The notes under the pieces were generated by a model that made no database searches, was not told where the DNA came from, and saw only the letters and a list, made by a program, of their open reading frames with translations. 9,822 bases of DNA from Candidatus Hydrogenedentota bacterium (GTDB lineage: Bacteria > Hydrogenedentota > Hydrogenedentia > Hydrogenedentales > CAITNO01). Position numbers and translations under genes: made by a program. How positions within the stretch are numbered: the first letter of the stretch is position 1; the number at the start of each line of letters is the position of its first letter. Positions 9,481 through 9,822 of this stretch are shown here, piece after piece. Where the stretch lies: NCBI GenBank assembly GCA_029554925.1, contig JAKPUV010000108.1, forward strand, positions 1 to 9,822, read 5' to 3'.

Positions 9481-9822
9481 TCACGACTCCTCCAGGCGGG
9501 CCGTCACCGACCGCGCGTGGGCCTCGAGACCCTCCAGTTCGGCGAGGCGCACAAGGTCGGCGCCCTGCGCCCTCAGGCGTTCTTCGCTGTACTTGATGTA
9601 GCTCGTCACTTTCCGGAAGTCCTCCGCCGTCAGGGGCGAGGAGAACCGGGCGCGCCGCATCGTCGGCAGCACGTGGTTCGGCCCGGCGATGTAGTCGCCC
9701 ACGGCCACCGGCGTCATCGGGCCGACCATGACGGCCCCGGCGTTGCAGATGCCCCTTGCCGTCTCTTCAGGATCCCGCGTCTGCACGCTCAGGTGCTCCG
9801 GCGCGATGAAGTTGGCGAGGTC
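9481..9822 (-). CDS. hisD: Histidinol dehydrogenase, C-terminal part (5' end beyond the window)
   Basis: HisD oxidises L-histidinol to L-histidine in two NAD-dependent steps and uses zinc. The last 113 residues are present, running in from the right edge in an open frame to a TGA at 9483-9481; roughly 300 N-terminal residues are outside. The local sequence shows IAPEHL (6-11) with the catalytic E9-H10 pair, VGDYIAGPNHVLPT (41-54) with D43 and H50, RFSSPL (59-64) and EGLEAHA (97-103) with H102. The spacings H10-D43 (33), D43-H50 (7) and H50-H102 (52) equal those of E. coli H327, D360, H367 and H419, so the catalytic and zinc-site residues are all kept. It is followed by hisC after one base. 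The operon promoter must lie outside the window. Confidence 0.96.
   Translation of the reverse strand, partial: DLANFIAPEHLSVQTRDPEETARGICNAGAVMVGPMTPVAVGDYIAGPNHVLPTMRRARFSSPLTAEDFRKVTSYIKYSEERLRAQGADLVRLAELEGLEAHARSVTARLEES

Noticed and set aside
7851..9596. 581-codon plus-strand open frame opposite the HAD gene, hisC and hisD
   Set aside because: It spans three well-supported minus-strand genes and their junctions, and its translation is rich in H, R, V, Q and G with no fold signature. It is a GC-bias shadow.

Overview
The window is about 70% G+C and tightly packed, from a Gram-negative bacterium. It encodes CMP-Kdo synthase (lipopolysaccharide) and a type IV pilus retraction ATPase. The left edge combines the end of a surface parallel-beta-helix protein, a GxDLY/SGNH esterase and a signal-peptide-bearing O-methyltransferase. 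That mix recalls large-genome environmental lineages such as Planctomycetota, Lentisphaerota, Verrucomicrobiota or Ca. Hydrogenedentota. The lineage is an inference from protein flavour only.

Left part, plus strand: positions 2-133 hold the last 43 codons of a beta-helix / choice-of-anchor-Q type secreted protein. Next comes a 572-residue predicted secreted protein that joins an SGNH-type esterase to a class I O-methyltransferase (199-1917). A perfect 8-bp hairpin at 1931-1952 separates it from the convergent pilT gene (1953-3038, minus). pilT has a near-consensus sigma-70 promoter and stands alone.

Middle, plus strand: a 217-base divergent intergenic region carries the pilT promoter, a likely extended -10 promoter in the other direction and two small leader hairpins. 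It feeds a translationally coupled operon kdsB - pyrG - membrane protein of unknown function (3256-6735). PyrG makes the CTP that KdsB consumes to activate Kdo.

Right part, minus strand: hisD (3' part, running off the window), hisC, a HAD-family phosphatase and a membrane-anchored calcineurin-like phosphoesterase lie almost end to end (9822 to 6739) and look like one transcript. The HAD protein follows hisC in the same frame after a stop and a single codon. It is a candidate for the histidinol-phosphate phosphatase that works between HisC and HisD.

No RNA genes, mobile elements, CRISPR arrays or long repeats were seen. I found no clearly new multi-gene system. The points most worth following are the exported esterase-methyltransferase fusion, the HAD gene in the his operon with its unusual hisC junction, and the uncharacterised protein coupled to pyrG.
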